Assembly: GCF_000143415.4 (NCBI RefSeq)
Contig: NW_003314262.1
Location: 3,558,620-3,622,619, forward strand
From: Selaginella moellendorffii
Taxonomy: Eukaryota; Streptophyta; Lycopodiopsida; Selaginellales; Selaginellaceae
DNA: 64,000 nucleotides
Reading direction: 5' to 3'
In this document: piece by piece, positions 11,108 through 22,097 of the stretch
Position numbering within the stretch: position 1 is the stretch's first letter
Layout of the letters: each line of letters begins with the position of its first letter
Position numbers and translations under genes: made by a program
Notes under the pieces: model-generated
What the model saw: the letters and a program-made list of their open reading frames with translations, nothing else
Told to the model about the DNA's origin: nothing
Databases searched by the model: none

Positions 11108-11960
11108 TCAGTTGTCGTGTTGAGTTTGGCTGAGAATTGCACCAGTGGCGACGTCGGAAGTGTTAACATGAATGTGGAACTCTTGTGTCCAGTCGGGCTT
11201 GGCAAGGATCGGTGCTGTTGTTAGTTTGAGTCGGAGATTGTCAAATGCTTGTTGCTGTTCGGACGTCCATGTCCATTGGGCATCTTGTTTCAGTCCATCG
11301 GTGAGTGGTTTGGCAATGTGAGTGTACTTGTGGATGAATCGTCGGTGATATCTGACTTTGCCGAGGAAGCGCCAAAGTTCTTTCTGATTCTTCGGCGGTT
11401 TGAGTTTGGAGATGACGTCGACTTTGTCCTTGTCAATGAGAATGCTGTCTTTGCAGACAACGTGGCCAAGAAGTACTCTAGATTTGACGAAAAAAGCACA
11501 TTTGTCAAGGTTGAGTGCTATATTATTCTCCTCGCACTTGTTAAGGCATTTCTCCAAGCATTCAAGATGTCGATCTTCCGAGCTGAAAACACTGAAGTCA
11601 TCCATGAAGACTCTCATGAAGTCAGTGAGGTAGTCTCCGAAAGTGTTGGTGACGAGCCTTTGGAAGGTGAATGGGGCGTTGCAGAGTCCAAAAGGCATTC
11701 ATTGGTAAGCATAGGCTCCCCATGGACTGATGAATGCTGTCTTATGCTGATCTTCTTCGGCAATGTGAATTTGGTTGTAGCCAGAGAAACCATCGAGGAA
11801 GGAGTACATCTCATGTCCGGCAACTATGTCAAGAACTTCATCGGTAAATGGTATCAGGAAGACATCTTTTTCGGTGGCGTCATTGAGCTGTTTATAGTTG
11901 ACACAGATTCAAAGTTTGCCATTTTTCTTCGGCACAACCACCAGTGGTGAAAGCCATATC
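11108..11960 (-). pseudogene. Gypsy B reverse transcriptase/RNase H
   Basis: The longest surviving frame, 11108-11698, covers the RT palm from MPFGLCNAPF through the catalytic FMDDF and GHVV to the start of RNase H (TDGLKQDAQWTW). The N-terminal RT part lies just upstream in the same frame but carries stops, one immediately before MPFGLC. RNase H continues to about 10800 beyond another stop. Confidence 0.85.
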
Positions 11961-12264
11961 AGATTCTGAATTGGGTAGATGTACTCAACTTGGAGAAGCT
12001 TGTCAAGTTCTTTCTTTAATTGTTCCATCAGATTTGGATTCATCCGGTAGGCTGCTTGTCTTCTTGGTTTTGAGTCTGGAAGAAGGGTGATGGTGTGAAG
12101 GCTGAGTTTTGGTGAAACTCCCTTAAGGTCTCAATAACTCCAAGCGAACAAGTGTTTCTTCTTTCGGAGAAGATTGATGCCTTTGTCTCGAAAACTTGCC
12201 GAGATGTCAGTGGCGAGTACAATGTAGTGTTCGTTGCCGTCGTCGGCAAGGCTGACTTTTTCGA

Positions 12265-12629
12265 NNNNNNNNNNNNNNNNNNNNNNNNNNNNNNNNNNNN
12301 NNNNNNNNNNNNNNNNNNNNNNNNNNNNNNNNNNNNNNNNNNNNNNNNNNNNNNNNNNNNNNNNNNNNNNNNNNNNNNNNNNNNNNNNNNNNNNNNNNNN
12401 NNNNNNNNNNNNNNNNNNNNNNNNNNNNNNNNNNNNNNNNNNNNNNNNNNNNNNNNNNNNNNNNNNNNNNNNNNNNNNNNNNNNNNNNNNNNNNNNNNNN
12501 NNNNNNNNNNNNNNNNNNNNNNNNNNNNNNNNNNNNNNNNNNNNNNNNNNNNNNNNNNNNNNNNNNNNNNNNNNNNNNNNNNNNNNNNNNNNNNNNNNNN
12601 NNNNNNNNNNNNNNNNNNNNNNNNNNNNN
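12265..12629. other. Assembly gap (365 N)
   Basis: A run of 365 N inside Gypsy B between the protease and the reverse transcriptase. The two flanks belong to the same element on the same strand, so the gap probably hides element sequence only. Translated frames spanning it are artefacts. Confidence 0.98.
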
Positions 12630-12910
12630 TAAACTTGGGCAGTTCGGAGCCAAGGTCGACCGAGGAGAATCGAGTATTCGTCGGTCTGCTCCGGTAGTTT
12701 GAGGACAACATAGTTGACTGGTATTTTGACGCCTTGAATGGTGGTGTTGACTTTTTGGATGATGCCTTTGGGTCGGTGGTCGGCCATTCAAACATTGAAA
12801 GGTGCTGGGTGGATTGGGCCGATGTTGAGTTGTTGAACAAGACTTTCTTCAATAATATTAACATTGGAGCCACCGTCAATTATGGCTCCTCGAACAAGGT
12901 GTTTGTCTAG
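12630..12910 (-). pseudogene. Gypsy B retropepsin region
   Basis: The minus strand encodes a retroviral-type aspartic protease: IIDGGSNVNII with the catalytic Asp, then a stop near 12790, then EYSILLGRPWLR typical of the C-terminal half. The end is cut by the gap. Confidence 0.75.
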
Positions 12911-13228
12911 TCGTAGGTCAATTGTCAAAACATTATTGTCACAATCACCTGGTTGAATCTCAGTTCAAAATGTGTCAACAGCTGTCTGTGTCAAGTTGAG
13001 TGTGGACGAGTCTGTCAAAGTGTTGGTCGGTGCAAATGTCAGATTGGTGAGCTGTTTGGTGAGGTAGGGTGCAATCTTCAGCAGTTGGCCGACAGTGATC
13101 TGAATATTTTGGTTGAGGATAGTCTCTACTACTTCTTGGATTTCGTCGAAGTTTGCTGAATTGTGTTCTGGTATCAGTGTCGATGTTGGACGATTTGTTT
13201 GTCAGTTTTTTGGTATTGAGTCTTGGCA

Positions 13229-14224
13229 TTATTGTCGAGCTGGTAATGGTTGAGCTTCATTGTCGGAGTCTAAAATCACTAATTCGGGTGGTTGTAGAGT
13301 GAGTTGCCATTGTATCTTGGGGGCTAACTTCTGCTTCTTTTTCCATTCCCGGAGTTTTGTCAGGCTCTCAGGGCCTTTCTCTTCACTATCTCTGGAATCT
13401 CTATCCGGTTGTTGTTGTTTTTCTACTCGAATTTGTGCTCGAGTTTGTACTGCCATGACTTGAGGATTTGAGTCGTCATTGTCGGCATAAGGTAGTTCGT
13501 TGGTGTCGACCATCCTTGTTGTTGGTGGTTGCTGCTGGTTCTGATCTTGTTGTCGAGGAGGCAGCGGACCAAGTCTTGGTGGACCACCTTGGTTTTGAAG
13601 TTGAGGTTGCCATGGTCGATTGTTGTAGTTGCCTTGGTAGCCCTGGTCTTGATAACCTTGGCCTTGGTATCTTTGATTCTGGTATCTTGGGTATTGTTGG
13701 TATCCTTGGTTGTAGTTGTCGTGGTTTGCTGGGTAGTTCCAATTCGGTAGGTATTGTCGATCGTTGTAGTTGTTGTAGCGAGGTTCATCATTCCATTGTC
13801 GACTCTGGTGTTGGAAGTTGTTTCTCGGCGGTCTCCAGTTTGTCGGAGGTGGTGCCTGGTAATTGTCGAAGTATTGATTTGGATATGGTTGTCAAAACTG
13901 TTGTCGGGGATAATTCGAGACTTGTCGAATTTCTGGAGAATTTCGAAATCTGCAAGTCTTGGCATCATGACCTTCTTTGGCACAGTTGGAGATTTGGAGT
14001 TTGCAGTCACTTGCCGGATGTCCTTCGTTCTTGCACTTAGTACACAAAATTCCAGATCGAAATTCTTTGATGTCGGCCTTGGCTTTTCCCTTGAGCTTGT
14101 CGATTGTTTTCCTGAGTTTCCATCTAAATGCAATCGGTTGTGTCATAAATTGATCGATATAGCTGTTCGCTGGTAATATTGGATACTGCTCGCCAACTTT
14201 GGGATCGAGCAGGTATGCAAACGA
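13229..14224 (-). pseudogene. Gypsy B gag, C-terminal part with zinc knuckles
   Basis: Reading 14230 downward gives YLLDPKVGEQYPILPANSY and then two knuckle-like motifs, CTKCKNEGHPASDC and CAKEGHDAKTC, followed by a low-complexity Gln/Thr/Arg-rich linker. The frame shifts at least once (the 13423-14133 and 13229-13513 frames are pieces). It is nucleocapsid-like, as in Ty3/Gypsy gag. Confidence 0.7.
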
Positions 14225-17200
14225 TTGCAACTCTCTTTAGTAGTTCAATCTTGAACAATTATTTTGATCTCTTACAATGTGTTGGTCGTATTGGAATGCA
14301 AGCTCTCACTATGAGCTTTTGTGTTTCCCAATCAATGGTAATATTTGAAAATGCTGAATACAATAGTGGTTGTATTTTTAATGTCCTAATTCTTGTATGT
14401 TTCTTGTCTCAAATGACGTCCACATGTCAAAGTATAGTTTCCAACAGATTCTTGTTGCTTTAAGCCTATGTGTGTGCGGATCTATCAAGCACGTTTTTCT
14501 CTATAGTCGATTTCGTGGTGGTGCATTTCCCTGATGTTGTTCTTGCTGGTGTTGTTCTACTTCCTTCTGTCATATAGCGCGTTCTCTTTCATGATCAGAG
14601 TCAATCGCTTCACGAACTTCCCAAGGGATAGTCTCAATTAATACTCTTGGATTATAAGTTTGAAATCTTGATGCAGGATCTCCTAAAATACTCCTTAAAA
14701 TGTTGAGACTACTTGGATGCACTCTTCCTTGTTGGTTGCGAGTGATATGTAGCTCTAGGCTGGGGTTTTGACATTGGACCTCAGTGTCAAAGTTGAAGTT
14801 TGTTACTGTATTTAATCTTGGTCCATTGTGATTCTGTCTTAAATTTCTCCTCCTTCGACTTGTTATCCTTGAGTTTTCAAGTCGTTCTCTTAAACTTGAC
14901 TCAAGTTCAGGTTCCCGTCAGTTTCTTGAACTTGAATTCTGAATTTGAATTTGTTGATGGCCTTGTTCTTGATTTCTTAATTCTCCAACTATTCTTGTCC
15001 GTCCTAAATGGTGCCAATATGCTATAGTATATAGTTCGATAAGAGTGCTTATTAATAGCGTTACATGAAGAGGACTTTGAAGAAGTCGGTAAAGTAATTT
15101 TGCATTCTTTTCAAAATTTCTAAATTTAAGAGTGTCCACAAACTAACTAACTTGTGGTTCAAAGGTTCCACACTCTGTTTCTGCTATGACTTTAGTCAAA
15201 TTAGTGTTGAAAGCAAGTGTTAATGGTTGAAAAGTTTCATGTTTGTGTATGCCTAGGAATTTGACAATTGTTTTTTGAAAGAGGTGTTTGCAATACACCT
15301 AAATCAGGGTTCTTTGAGTTGTAAAGAAATCAAAATAAACATATTTTTCTTTCAACATTTCCTCATTTTTGCATTCTTCCTATTTGCTAAACAATTTGTA
15401 GAAGAGTCACAAAATTGTTTCTTGAAGTTTTTGTAAGCAACTAAAGCTTTGTTTCTCTGCTTGTTCTAAACTATCATCACTCTTTTTGGTGTCGTTTTCT
15501 TGGGCTATTTCTTCTCATTTCCTTCTTTCCTCCACTATGGCATTTTCATCCTTGATTTAGAGTCTTACTTTTGCTTGCTTGCAAGTGTCGCATCGCCATT
15601 TTGGATAGCATTTCTTGTATGGTTTTGTACAATTTTTAAAATCACACAAAAGGTAATTTTCATATCTTGTATAGCTTTTGTCTCCAAATGGGCAGTTGTG
15701 CTTTTTCATTCTTCCTCCATCTCCAGCTGCTAGAATTTTTCCTTGGTCATTTCTTTATCATAGATTCTTAGAATATTCACTTTCTTCAACCTCTCGCCAA
15801 AAATAGTTACGCATACGCTCCAAGTTTTCCATAACTTGGGTGGCTTCAATCTTCAAGTGTTCTTCATATATTGGTTTTACGCTCCATTTTTTTTCTTCAT
15901 TTCTTCATGCTCTTCTACCGTTTTTGTTTTACAGTCTTGTTTTTCTTGATTTTTGGGTCTTTTTCTTCCTATGCCATTTTCTTGTGTGTCTTTAGTTCGT
16001 TTTTCTTGAAGTTTTGGGGGAAATGATTGTCTTGGTCTGCTCTATCCCATGAGCTCTTCACGACACCTTATCCCACCGTGATCACTAGTGAAAACTCCTA
16101 GAATCTCTTAATTGCTTGTGCCAAACTAGGTAGAGATTGTATATACGTGCTTGAAGGTGCTAGTCCTACGCCTTTGATCCCTTGAAGGCAGTGGGTAAGT
16201 AAGACATTGCCATTGCTATGAAGAGCCAAAGAGATAGGCAGAATGACAATATATTGCAATGTATTTTGTATTAGGGATAAGTCTAAAAACATTCTAAGTC
16301 CTACTTTTATAGTCACTACTGCTCACATCAAGGTTAGGAATATAGTCCTAACCTTAAACCTCTCAAGTTTGTGTTCATAAGCTTGAACTTCCAAGCTTAA
16401 TTTTTCCTTTTTCTCCACTCTCCCACGACTGTCTTGTGCTGCGTCCTGCAGTCATTGCTCCATTGCTGCATCTTGGGTAGTCGTTCCCTCATGTGGTTCC
16501 TCCTCCTCTTCTTCCTCCTCGTAAGTCTGGGCTGCTTCTTCGAGCATGCGGATTCTTTCTTTTGCCACAAGCAGCTCTTTGTTGAGCCTTGCATTTTCTT
16601 GTTGAAACTACTGCGCAAGGTCAAAGGATTCCTTACAGGATTTCGGAGTCGGAATTCCATGGCTGTGAATGCTCTTGATCGCGGTGTTCAGCTGCTTGAA
16701 ACCATCCTTGAGTTTGGAAAAGCGTTGCTCTGTCAACTTGATGAACGTCTTCTCGTAGAAGCTCTCGATGCCTTCACAAGTGTACACTGCTAGCTTGGAA
16801 TCATGCTACTACTGCAGGAAGTTGTGCGGGAGCTTCTGGTTGCTGTAGTTGCTGTGCTCAAGCTCCTCCCGTCCTCGTTTCTCTGGAGTGTAGCGGTGTG
16901 GAGGACGATTGTGGAGGTGTCACTCTACTCCATCCTGGATTCCATGGTTCTCCATCTCTTTAGCTTCTGTGATTGGTGGGAGCTCCTAACTTGCCTTGTC
17001 CAAACCCTTTTCATTGTCTTTGGCCATTGCAGTTATCACAACTGTTTTGGGCTCAAGGTTACAATCCTGTGTTGCAGTCTCAAGACTGCAACCTTAAGTC
17101 TCCAGAAGCTTATCTTCAGTAATCTCTTCTTCTTGATTTTTCTCTAGCGCTGGGATCTTCTGTGTGTTCTCACGATCTTCAACCTCCTGTGCCTCTAGAG

Positions 17201-18225
17201 TTTCCTTCTTGCCTTCATCTTGTTCATCCTCAACTTCCACATGCTTTTGCTTTGCTTCCTCGTAATTGTCTTGGTCCTCTTCCTTTGTTTCCTATGCCTC
17301 ACTTCCTTCGCCAAGGTCAACCTTCTCCTTCATTGTTTTCACTTGGGCTTGAGAGACAAGCACCAATGCCCTTTCATTGTTCACTGATAAAGCCTCAATG
17401 TATGGAAAAAGTGTTGTTATAATTTTCTTCTTTCTCTCCAGTGCATTGAAAACTTGTGAGAGTTCCCTATGGAACTTGATGTAAACGTACGCTCCCAAGT
17501 TGACCTGGACTCCATTGTTCAAATCCTCATAGATGAAGGTGATGTTCTTGCTCACTAATATTGCCGTTTGTCAAAACTCCAATGTTGCAAGAAGGAATTT
17601 GAAAATCCTTTGCAAATTTTCTTTCACATTCGAGAATTGCAGAGATGCTGCTGTGTTGTAGTTTGCTGCACACTTCATGATATTTGGGTTGATGGCTCGA
17701 TCTCGTGGAGCCGTCACTCACTTTCCTTTATTTAGTAGTTGAAGAGCTTTGGCGAAATCTTCCTCTTCAATCGTGAGTTTCCCGCATGCAAAACCGATAA
17801 TTTTCCTCTCAATACCCTGTGGATCGGAGCTTGCCGTAGCTGTCATGAGAATAGAGAATGCATAGAGCTGATGCTTCCGCAGCCATGTGTCAAGAGTCTC
17901 GTCTCGAGACCATTTTGGGTTTCCCACTTGGAAAATCGAGCATACCTTGTTCTCATAGTCCGAGAGGTCAATCGCTTCCTCCTCTTCCCATGGACAGCCC
18001 TTGACCCAACTCTACTCCTCATTGAAGCTGTGCTTTCACCAGACCAAGAATCGCTATAGCCTTGATCACTATTTGCCTCTAGTGGGCTCCCTTTTTCCTC
18101 ATGCACTGTCGCCCGGAACTTTTTTCTTCTCTCAGCCGCCAAGATTAGGGTTAGATCCCATTCTTGTTGAGGCAAATTTTCTCTGAGTGTTTGCATGCAT
18201 TCGACGCCAACTTGGTAGTGTAATC
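14225..18225 (-). mobile_element. 4.0-kb insertion nested in Gypsy B gag
   Basis: The Gypsy gag frame is interrupted: ...VVVSTRFA on the 18.2-kb side continues as YLLDPKVGEQYP on the 14.2-kb side. Both junctions carry the 8-bp word ATGCAAAC (14217-14224 and 18226-18233 approximately), a target-site duplication. The insert begins GATTGCAACT and ends GTGTAATC, a short imperfect inverted end (GATT...AATC). Several minus-strand open frames survive (17843-18196, 17718-17927, 17527-17721, 17292-17555, 16397-16660, 14918-15139) that I cannot assign. A TATAAAAG-containing promoter-like stretch lies near 16290 on the minus strand. The 8-bp duplication fits a hAT- or MULE-type DNA transposon, but no transposase was recognised. 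Confidence 0.6.
14500..15240 (-). pseudogene. Unassigned coding remnant inside the 4-kb insertion
   Basis: Minus-strand translation over this interval stays largely open with only a few stops and has protein-like composition (for example SLNILRSILGDPASRFQTYN and IETIPWEVREAIDSD, preceded by an Arg-rich tract). It looks like a decayed structural (gag- or capsid-like) or other element protein. No family could be assigned with confidence. Confidence 0.4.
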
Positions 18226-18428
18226 ATGCAAACCGAGTAGAAACGACTACAGGTTTAGAAGTAACTGTGGTGTGCCAAGTAATGTTGATGTGTGTTGCTG
18301 TTTCTCGGAGGGATTGTCGGAGGCCTTGCATTTACCATTGGTAAAGTAATGTTTCGGTGGCACTATTGCCGCATTTGCTGGCATGTCGAGTGAAGGTTTG
18401 AGTGTAGTCGTCGATGGATTGACTAGAC
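18226..18428 (-). pseudogene. Gypsy B gag, N-terminal part
   Basis: On the minus strand, SIDDYTQTFTRHASKCG and MQGLRQSLRE match the retrotransposon gag core (positions with Y-x-x-x-F and LLYQW...GLR). It is separated from the rest of gag by the 4-kb insertion and cut on the other side by the Cassandra-like element. Confidence 0.65.
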
Positions 18429-18624
18429 TGTAAGCAACCAAAAGGGAACGACTCGATAGACGATCCATAGGGGTTCAAATATAGAAGGAAAGGGCCCATG
18501 AATAAGAGTGCACCCCCTTTTCCAATCGGTTAAGGGTCTTGGGATATTTGGAGTTAAGCGTCCTTGGGTTTGAATAGTACTGGGTTGGGTGACCTCCCGG
18601 GAAGTCTAAATTCAGGAGCTTACA
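18429..18624 (+). repeat. Left LTR of the Cassandra-like TRIM
   Basis: 196 bp, TG...CA ends; the 5S-rRNA-like part is at about 18550-18606. Confidence 0.88.
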
Positions 18625-18626
18625 TT

Positions 18627-18638
18627 TGGTATCAGAGC
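18627..18638 (+). promoter_or_regulatory. Primer binding site (initiator tRNA-Met)
   Basis: TGGTATCAGAGC two bases after the left LTR is the standard plant primer binding site complementary to the 3' end of initiator tRNA-Met. Confidence 0.92.
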
Positions 18639-18712
18639 GGTCTCAGGTCCGACTCTGTTGGTTGGCTAGGGGAATCACACCACATGTTGATTGACATCTG
18701 GCTGTGGTGGAT

Positions 18713-18939
18713 TGTAAGCAACCAAAAGGGAACGACTCGAGAGACGATCCATAGGGGTTCAAATATAGAGGGAAAGGGCCCATGAATAAGAGTGCACCTC
18801 CTTTTCTAATTGGTTAAGGGTCTTGGGATATTTGGAGTTAAGCGTCCTTGGGTTTGAATAATACCGGGAAGTCTAAATTTGGGTTTGAATAATACTGGGC
18901 TGGGTGACCTCCCGGGAAGTCTAAATTCAGGAGCTTACA
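18713..18939 (+). repeat. Right LTR of the Cassandra-like TRIM
   Basis: 227 bp; same as the left LTR but with a 31-bp tandem duplication inside the 5S-like part (18860-18921 region), which splits the internal control region spacing. Confidence 0.88.
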
Positions 18940-19206
18940 CAGACTTCTGCTTGAGTTTTTGGATCTTGTGAAGTCATTAGCTTTGAGTGAGGGAAGACTT
19001 GAATCGGTACATCGGAAGTAGTATAGAAGTTTAGTCGTCTGGCCGTTGATTGCAGTCTATATAGTCGATACAATCCTTTCCACTGAGCAAGGAGCCCCTT
19101 AGATAAACCATGTACCATAAAATGGGGAAAATAAATTAACACCAAATCATCCACTTTATACTTCACATGTGGATGATGATGGGAGTTGTAGCACCGTTCT
19201 TGTCCC

Positions 19207-19328
19207 ACTTGTATGTAGCCTAACTATTCGGCAGATTAGGCTTAGACAAGTGGAACAATGCTCATCAACTTGTATGTAGCCTAACTATTCGGCAGATTAG
19301 GCTTAGACAAGTGGAACAATGCTCATCA
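19207..19328. repeat. 61-bp tandem duplication with hairpin potential
   Basis: Two adjacent identical copies of 61 bp (starts at 19207 and 19268). Each holds an inverted repeat: ACTTG...GCCTAA pairs with TTAGGC...CAAGT around a 12-base loop. It lies in the decayed integrase region of Gypsy A. Confidence 0.85.
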
Positions 19329-20338
19329 AATACTGATCTTATGACCTAGCATCGGCAACTCATGGCAATTGCGAAGGTAAACCCAGCTTCGTTGGTAATA
19401 TTGAATCATGACCATAAAGAAGTTTATATGGTGAAGCACCAATAGAACTCTGCACCCTATGATATATGCATGCTGAAAAGATGGCAAATAACTATATCCC
19501 AATCCGAATGCTAAAAGTTTAGTACTTCATGATCATTTTTTTGAATGTCCGAACGAGCCATTCCACCAAATCGTCTGATTGTGGATGATAGGCACTTGTG
19601 AAAGTGTGGCATATCCCCAACCAAGATGTCAAAATATGAAATGCCTCAGCCATAAATGCATGACCATTATTCGAAAGAATCCACTTTGAACAAGAATGCT
19701 AGAACACCACTCAATTGAGGAGGAAGTATCTAACAGTAGTTACAAAGGCACTAGCAAAAGAGTGGAGAAGGAAGAGGAGCTCAAAAAAGGGTATTAGCAT
19801 CAGTTATAAAACTCTCTAGGCAATGAACAACATCAAAATTATATATCTGAAGCTTCAAAGCCCACCAAGTAGTACGACTAACCAAGTTTGTTTGAATAAT
19901 GAAGTAACAGCAGCATGATCACCTTCAAGTAACGTCCGAGAACCATGTAGATATGCATAAAGTTTCTCGAAACCCCAGACTATTGCTAAACACTCCTTCT
20001 TTATCATGGAGTAGTTCACCACCGCTAGTTATAATGTACGGCTTATATATGCAATGGGATAGTGCTGACCAAACACACTCGAGCTCTCTTGCATCAACAC
20101 ACCTCCAAGACTAATATTAAAAGCATCCACGCGTAAAATAAAAAGGTCGAGTGTAGTTAGGATATATCAAAACTAGAGGAGTCGTCAATAGCACTTTGAG
20201 GTCCACGAACGCCCACTCACAATCCGGAGACCAAATGAAAGATGACATTAATAACTTCAGCAACGCTCACAACGGTGTAGTGCAATCAGAAAGATGATCC
20301 ACAAGATGGTCGAGATACTGCACCTTGCCCAAGAAGCA

Positions 20339-20734
20339 CTACACATCATTCACACACTTCAGAGTAGGGAACTTTAGAACAGCCACAAGTTTGTCAGGAT
20401 CAACTTGCAAACCCTCACGAGAAATACGGTACACAAGATAAATTGTGTCCTTGGACCCAAACACGCACTTCGACTGCTTTAACTTTAAACCAACATCCCA
20501 TAGCCGATCCAACACTTTACAAATATCATGAACGTGCTCCTCCCACGTCCCCTTCAAGTGGATCAAGACATCATTAATAAAGTCAACAGTCACCTCTGGC
20601 ATATCGCAAAGAACTTCGTCCATCATCTGCTGAAAAGTTGCTGAAGCGATATTCAAACTAAACGGTATTACCAAGAACTCGTACAAACCAAATGGTGTAT
20701 GAAAATTAGTATTAGGAATATCTTCTTCGGCCAT
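20339..20734 (-). pseudogene. Gypsy A reverse transcriptase fragment
   Basis: A 131-codon open frame with the RT palm: TPFGLYEFLVIPFSLNIA, then FINDVLIHL in place of the usual aromatic-x-DD box, then LKQSKCVFG. The second catalytic Asp is kept while the first is Asn, so the enzyme would be inactive. Upstream RT sequence is broken by stops. Confidence 0.75.
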
Positions 20735-21839
20735 TAGTATTTGCTAGTATCTAGAAACAAAATCTAACTTGGTGAACCAACGACTTCACCCTAGATGATC
20801 TAAGATATCAGTAGTGTGAGGAAGAGGGTACACATCCAAAATTGTCACTTCATTTAATGGACGATAGTTGATGCAAAAACAAATACTCTCATTAAGCTTT
20901 GTCACAAGATAAAGTTCACATGCCCAAAGACTCCGTGACTTTTGAATAACACCCTTTTTCAACATCTCTTTGACGTTTGCACGTAAAATCTTGATATCTT
21001 TGGGTGACTAATGACAAACAGGAACCTTGATTGCACGAGCATCCCCAATTGGAATTGGATGACATATAGCAATCCTGGCCTCAGATGATAGGTCAAATTC
21101 AAAAAGATCAAAATACTCCTTCATGAACCAGTCAACTGTTACAACATAAAGATTGTCGGAGGGATCAGAAAAAGGAAAAACAAAACAAGACAAAAACATA
21201 GGAGAAAGTAATGGGGGGATAAAAGTAGTGGAAGCAAAGGTAGAAGCAAAGGGATGAAAAAGTACAGAAGTGAAAGGAATAAATGAAATATAAGAAAGTA
21301 TGAAACAAGGGGGAAAAGCTTCAAAGTCACACTTAATATGATTGCGTTGTAACCAATCCATACCAAGGATGAGGTCAAAAGCTCCACCCACAATTATTAC
21401 AACCCAAGCTCGAGATTGCCCACACACACAACAAAGTTTACCTCATCCCATGCACATGCATATGTACAGCCGTTGCCATAAAGAATGAAAACTGGCTCCA
21501 CCGCACGATACAAGTGTAGACAACAACGTATGACAACAGGTCGAGCAATAGAAAATAAACTCAAACCTGTATCAACCAACACGGAGAGAATAATAGGAGA
21601 CCACTTGTTATAAAAATGAGCTTGGAAAGTAAACACTGGATGAACTAGTGCCAAGTGAACCCCTTGATGATACTCCTGAAAAACAGATGGAGGGGTTACT
21701 AACTTATTCACGCAAGGTCCCTCCGTTACTCGTGCGACTCTTTGTTTCCCAAATGCATCTCGATGTCCAGACCTTCCATTGTAGCAGCACCAACAGGACG
21801 TTATCCATGCCAAGGTCTCCACCTAAGAAATGGTGGCTG

Positions 21840-22097
21840 TCAATCTGGACATTGCTGACAATGCTGATAAGTGTGACCAACTTCATCACACGCCCAACAA
21901 TGAACATCATGGCCATGACCACGGCCTCGCCTTTGTTGGACTCGAGCAGCAACAACATTAACCTCCATTGGAACATGACCATCACCCACAGGAAGTGAAG
22001 CTGAAAGACATGCAATGAGAAGTGGAAGAGGTGACATTTCATAATGTTGGGCCAAGCAAAGAGCATCGTTAAGGGTGGCAGGAGCGAGTGCATACAC
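21840..22097 (-). pseudogene. Gypsy A gag zinc-knuckle fragment
   Basis: The frame ends with CWACDEVGHTYQHCQQC, a CCHC knuckle, preceded by the gag segment ATLNDALCLAQHYEMS. Continuity with the rest of gag is broken by frameshifts. Confidence 0.65.

Larger units (their letters stand above)
10765..18428 (-). mobile_element. Gypsy B: degenerate Ty3/Gypsy retrotransposon, truncated
   Basis: Read on the minus strand the order is gag, protease, reverse transcriptase, RNase H, interrupted by a nested 4-kb insertion (14225-18225) and by an assembly gap (12265-12629). Reverse transcription motifs include MPFGLCNAPFTFQR and FMDDFSVFS (11600-11700), followed by an RNase H region ending in NHEQADYLSRI near 10810. 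The protease has IIDGGSNVNII near 12870. Gag has two CCHC-like knuckles (near 14000). Several in-frame stops and frameshifts show it is dead. Integrase is missing: the element stops at the (TA)n tract at about 10760, so its 3' part was lost. Neither LTR was identified. Confidence 0.85.
18429..18939 (+). mobile_element. Cassandra-like TRIM (5S-rRNA-bearing LTRs)
   Basis: Two LTRs (18429-18624 and 18713-18939) flank only 88 bp. The internal part starts with the initiator tRNA-Met primer site TGGTATCAGAGC (18627-18638). LTRs begin TGTAAGC and end GCTTACA. Flanks TAGAC and CAGAC are a 5-bp target duplication with one mismatch. Inside each LTR is a segment closely matching the 3' half of plant 5S rRNA, including GAGTTAAGCG, TAGTAC and GGGTGACCTCCCGGGAAGTC-type sequence, that is, the pol III internal control region. 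These are the defining traits of Cassandra terminal-repeat retrotransposons in miniature. There is no coding capacity. The LTRs differ at about 7 of 196 aligned positions plus one 31-bp duplication, so the insertion is fairly young. It sits at the junction between Gypsy A and Gypsy B sequence. Confidence 0.9.

Noticed and set aside
12040-12879. Long frames crossing the N run
   Set aside because: Half of each is unknown bases; only the retropepsin piece is real, and it is listed separately.
14500-15240. Plant pararetrovirus remnant inside the 4-kb insertion
   Set aside because: The composition is suggestive but no movement protein, coat or RT motif could be confirmed, so it is reported only as unassigned.
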